The notes under the pieces: generated by a model
Told to the model about the DNA's origin: nothing
The model's database searches: none
Seen by the model: the letters and a program-made list of their open reading frames with translations, nothing else
Translations under genes and position numbers: made by a program
Part shown: positions 15,547 through 17,919 of the stretch, one piece after another
How positions within the stretch are numbered: position 1 is the stretch's first letter
Layout: each line of letters opens with the position of its first letter
Assembly (NCBI GenBank): GCA_050742535.1
Contig: JBOGIQ010000096.1
Location: 1 to 17,919, forward strand
DNA: 17,919 nt
Direction: 5' to 3'
Source of the DNA: Gp6-AA40 sp050742535
Lineage (GTDB): Bacteria > Acidobacteriota > Vicinamibacteria > Vicinamibacterales > UBA2999

Positions 15547-16611
15547 CTAACGTTGCTGGACCGCCACGATGAAGTCGGTCCCGGCGATAGGCGCGAACGT
15601 GACCACCCACGTCCCGCCGTACGCACGCGCGGCGTCTCCCGGCAGCTCCGCGACAGGATCGCGGTAGGAAGCGACTTCCCCCCGCTGCAGGTCATCCAGG
15701 TACCTTCGCGGAAGCCATCTGGGCTCGATGCCCGAGACATACGCGGGATGCAGCAGGATCGCGTACGGTGACGCATCCTCCTGCGACGGGCCCTGCTCAC
15801 CCGGCAGCGGATTCGGGTCTCGGCGTGCGAGCACTGCCGTCACCAGCGATTCGTGGCGCACGTCAGGCAGCCCCATCCGATCGTCCGTGGTCACCGTTGC
15901 CACGACGATTCCGATGATCTCACCGTTGCGCACCAAACGTGCAGACACGCCGAACCGGAACAGCTGATCGGTCACACCTCTGAAGACCTGCGACACGTAA
16001 GCACCAGGCGCTGTCGAGGCAAGCAGACCCTCGTAGTAGTTACGCCGTCGGAAGTCCACTCCGTCGGCTTCCGGGTCCGTCACCGGCCATCGCACGGGCA
16101 TCGACCCGTCACGCCCGTCGATCACGAAGAGGCTGGCAAAGGGGGACGTGCCATCGAGGTCGTCGTGCTGGCGCCCGGCGTCCTCGATCCGGGCCTGCAG
16201 CGCACCGTAGTCACGCTGCGCCAGCAGCGACGCCAGCTCGGGGCGCGTCGCCGTGGCCTCGACCGCACGTTTGATGTCCGCCAACCGCGAAACCAGAAGC
16301 GCAGCGGTCTGTTCCGCGACGGCGAGTCTCGCCCGCCGCGGCGCTGCCAGGCGGTCCGCGAGTTCCAGTCCGGACAGGACGGTGAGCGCCACCAGCGCGG
16401 CCAGCAGCCCTGCCCCCAGCCGATTCCGGCGGCACCACAAGGCCGATCGCGCGACGACACCGAGACGGCGCGCGTCCGTGGGCCGATGCGCGAGCCAGCG
16501 ATCGAGGTCCTTCGCCAGACCCTCGGCGGATCGATAGCGCAGCTCAGGGTCCTTCTTCAGGCACGTGAGGCAGATCGTTTCAAGCGTCCGGTCGATGCGC
16601 GGATTCAGTTC
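15547..16611 (-). pseudogene. C-terminal remnant of Ser/Thr kinase with Cache sensor domain
   Basis: The frame from 16611 downward encodes ELNPRIDRTLETICLTCLKK and then DPELRYRSAEGLAKDLDRWL, the last helices of a Hanks-type (PknB-like) kinase C-lobe. A helix follows (about LGAGLLAALVALTVLSGLEL), and then an extracytoplasmic Cache-like domain including LFVIDGRDGS, RRRNYYEGLL and AYVSQVFRG. It ends normally at FIVAVQQR. The glycine loop, catalytic HRD, DFG and activation loop are all absent. Upstream the same frame runs through an unrelated gene, so no genuine start is present. It is most likely a 5'-deleted pseudogene. An assembly join is the alternative. Confidence 0.75.
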
Positions 16612-16885
16612 GGAACTTCCAGTACGACTCGGTGTAGAGCAGGTGGAGGTGCCAGACCTGATCGACCTGGTCGGGCGGCGACACCTGATGGCCGGCAACA
16701 ACGGCCAGGTAGACAAATCGGCGGTATTCGGTGATGACCCGGGCGGTAAAGGATGTCGACCACCCGTTCTCCGACGCGAGACGTGCCCAGAAGGGGTAGG
16801 TGGTCGGCCCCGCGTCGAACGAGATAGTCTCGATTCGTTCCCAGAGCCCTGGTAATCGCGGTTGAGGCTGCTGAATAGCCATCAT
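16580..16885 (-). pseudogene. N-terminal remnant of a glycine-rich-domain-like (DUF1399/GRDP-type) protein
   Basis: The first 89 residues read like the start of bacterial proteins related to the glycine-rich domain-containing family: LWERIETISFD, then FWARLASENGWSTSFTARVI, EYRRFVYLAVV, and SPPDQVDQVWHLHLLYTESYW (residues 69-89). In homologues known to me the sequence continues after SYW for at least another 50 residues. Here it leaves the family pattern at KFRTESAHRPDA and stops, because the DNA becomes kinase sequence read in another frame. The start is ATG 16885 or 16882. The natural function is unknown. It could still yield a 101-residue product. Confidence 0.7.
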
Positions 16886-16939
16886 ATGGGTGCTCTTACC
16901 CCCTAGGACGTCATCCCGGTCCGGACGAACCGCGGCAGT

Positions 16940-17919
16940 CTAGAGAAGCTGCTCGACGTAACGGCGGCTATCCTTTTCACGGATATAGCCGGCCGAAATC
17001 CGCGGGTCGTGTTCAAAGAAGATGAGGTACTCGCGGTCGATCGCCTCGCGAATGAACCGACGCTTGAACGCGAGGGTGTCCATCGGAAAGAGGTCGTAGC
17101 CCATCACCCAGGCGTTCTCGAGATGGGCCGCCGTCGGAATCAGGTCCGCGACGAACACTGCCGTGCGGCCGCCGGACTCGATGAACACAATCTGATGCTG
17201 ACCGGTGTGGCCGCCCGTCCGGACCACGCGCACCCCCGGCCGAATCGCCTGGTCGCCGTCGAAGAACGTGACGACTTCGGCCTCCCTCAGCGGAACGAAG
17301 TCGTCCTGCAGGTAGCTCGCGCGGTTGCGTTCGTGCGGATGAGTGGCATCTTCCCACTCCGCGGCACGGATGACGTACTCCGCCTTCGGAAAGCGCGGCC
17401 GCAAACCGCCGTCCACCCGGGCAGTCGCACCGCCAAAGTGATCCCAGTGGAGGTGACTGGCCAGCGCGATCTCGATCGACTCGCTCGACAGCGTGACCGC
17501 GGCGAGCGCGTCGTCCAGGGTCCGTGCCCGGTCGAGTGCGTAAATGTCGCGATCCTTGGCGCTCATCTTCTCGCCGACGCCGCAATCCACCAGCATGCGC
17601 CCCCACGACGCTTCGACGAGCAGCGGCCGCATCGCCAGCTGAATCCGGTGTCGATCGTCCGGCGGTGCCTTCTTCTCCCACAGCGGACGCGGCACGACCC
17701 CGAACATCGCTCCCCCGTCCAGGCGGAACGGGCCGTCGTGAAGCGTGGTGAGCTGGAAATCGCCGAAGGGGATCGTCTGGACGTCGAGGCGCACCACCGG
17801 CGCGGCGCCCTGCTTCAGTTCGACGAGTACGCCATGAGCGGCGGAGGGATGAATGAACGCGACCATCGAGCCCTCGGCGCCGGGCCGCGGCTGCTCGTCA
17901 ACGAGGCGGACTCCGCGAG
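16940..17919 (-). CDS. Methylmalonyl-CoA epimerase C-terminus fused to MBL-fold hydrolase (5' partial)
   Basis: The frame is open to the window edge and encodes at least 326 residues. The first stretch, GVRLVDEQPRPGAEGS then MVAFIHPSAAHGVLVELKQ, is the C-terminus of a methylmalonyl-CoA epimerase, which interconverts the 2R and 2S forms of methylmalonyl-CoA in propionate metabolism. Without a stop it passes into an MBL-fold hydrolase at about 17800. Numbered from ATG 17866, the motifs are HLHWDH (138-143), H220 in GGHTGQH, D241 in VFVADLIP and H286 in FEHDP. That is a full dinuclear zinc set. Its substrate is unknown. GTGs at 17797 and 17794 could start a separate hydrolase, but the epimerase frame would still read into it. 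Confidence 0.85.
   Translation of the reverse strand, partial: RGVRLVDEQPRPGAEGSMVAFIHPSAAHGVLVELKQGAAPVVRLDVQTIPFGDFQLTTLHDGPFRLDGGAMFGVVPRPLWEKKAPPDDRHRIQLAMRPLLVEASWGRMLVDCGVGEKMSAKDRDIYALDRARTLDDALAAVTLSSESIEIALASHLHWDHFGGATARVDGGLRPRFPKAEYVIRAAEWEDATHPHERNRASYLQDDFVPLREAEVVTFFDGDQAIRPGVRVVRTGGHTGQHQIVFIESGGRTAVFVADLIPTAAHLENAWVMGYDLFPMDTLAFKRRFIREAIDREYLIFFEHDPRISAGYIREKDSRRYVEQLL

Noticed and set aside
15853..16734. Plus-strand frame of 293 residues
   Set aside because: It is antisense to the kinase-Cache remnant, whose Cache and C-lobe motifs are clear. The composition is low-complexity Arg/Gln/His.

Overview
The window is GC-rich, compactly coded bacterial DNA. It most likely comes from an acidobacterium. 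The best marker is the secreted von Willebrand factor A protein at 6741-7667, which looks like the acidobacterial VWFA-related family (TIGR03436). The DUF6677-like gene, the lysS-lolC-lolD order and the small TGAA-loop palindromes between genes fit the same view. No rRNA, tRNA or CRISPR was seen. No search was run, so all assignments come from reading motifs.

Left edge (1-757): a REP-associated tyrosine transposase (RAYT) gene lies between two 46-bp direct repeats that differ at one base, with a partial third copy beyond. This is a self-contained REP/RAYT unit. From 7667 down to 758 everything is on the minus strand: the VWFA protein, a DUF2085 membrane protein, a DUF6677-like membrane protein, a 57-residue two-helix membrane protein, a VanZ-like protein, ribH, nusB, lysS, lolC/E and lolD. 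Most of these overlap by 4 to 8 bases, or are a few bases apart, so translational coupling is likely. The second half of this run is housekeeping: riboflavin synthesis, rRNA antitermination, lysyl-tRNA charging and lipoprotein release.

Middle (7756-13662): a plus-strand pair encodes an 805-residue membrane protein with a spermidine-synthase-like domain, overlapped by an IMP dehydrogenase-family gene. It converges on a minus-strand pair, MTA phosphorylase and adenosine kinase. The gap between the two convergent pairs is filled by two arrays of one 9-bp unit in opposite orientation, which can fold into a hairpin. Polyamine by-product recycling and purine salvage could link the four genes, but that is inference.

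Right (13712-17919): a DUF1206 membrane protein diverges from a 410-residue membrane protein built from an internal duplication. Next comes a scar where the 5' part of one gene (a glycine-rich-domain-like protein) is joined out of frame to the 3' part of a Ser/Thr kinase with a Cache sensor. Last is a metallo-beta-lactamase-fold hydrolase whose frame runs without a stop out of the C-terminus of a methylmalonyl-CoA epimerase, an apparent fusion cut by the window end.

The points most worth a second look are the epimerase-hydrolase fusion, the kinase chimera, the IMPDH-like protein without the usual Arg-Tyr flap, the inverted 9-bp arrays and the RAYT unit.
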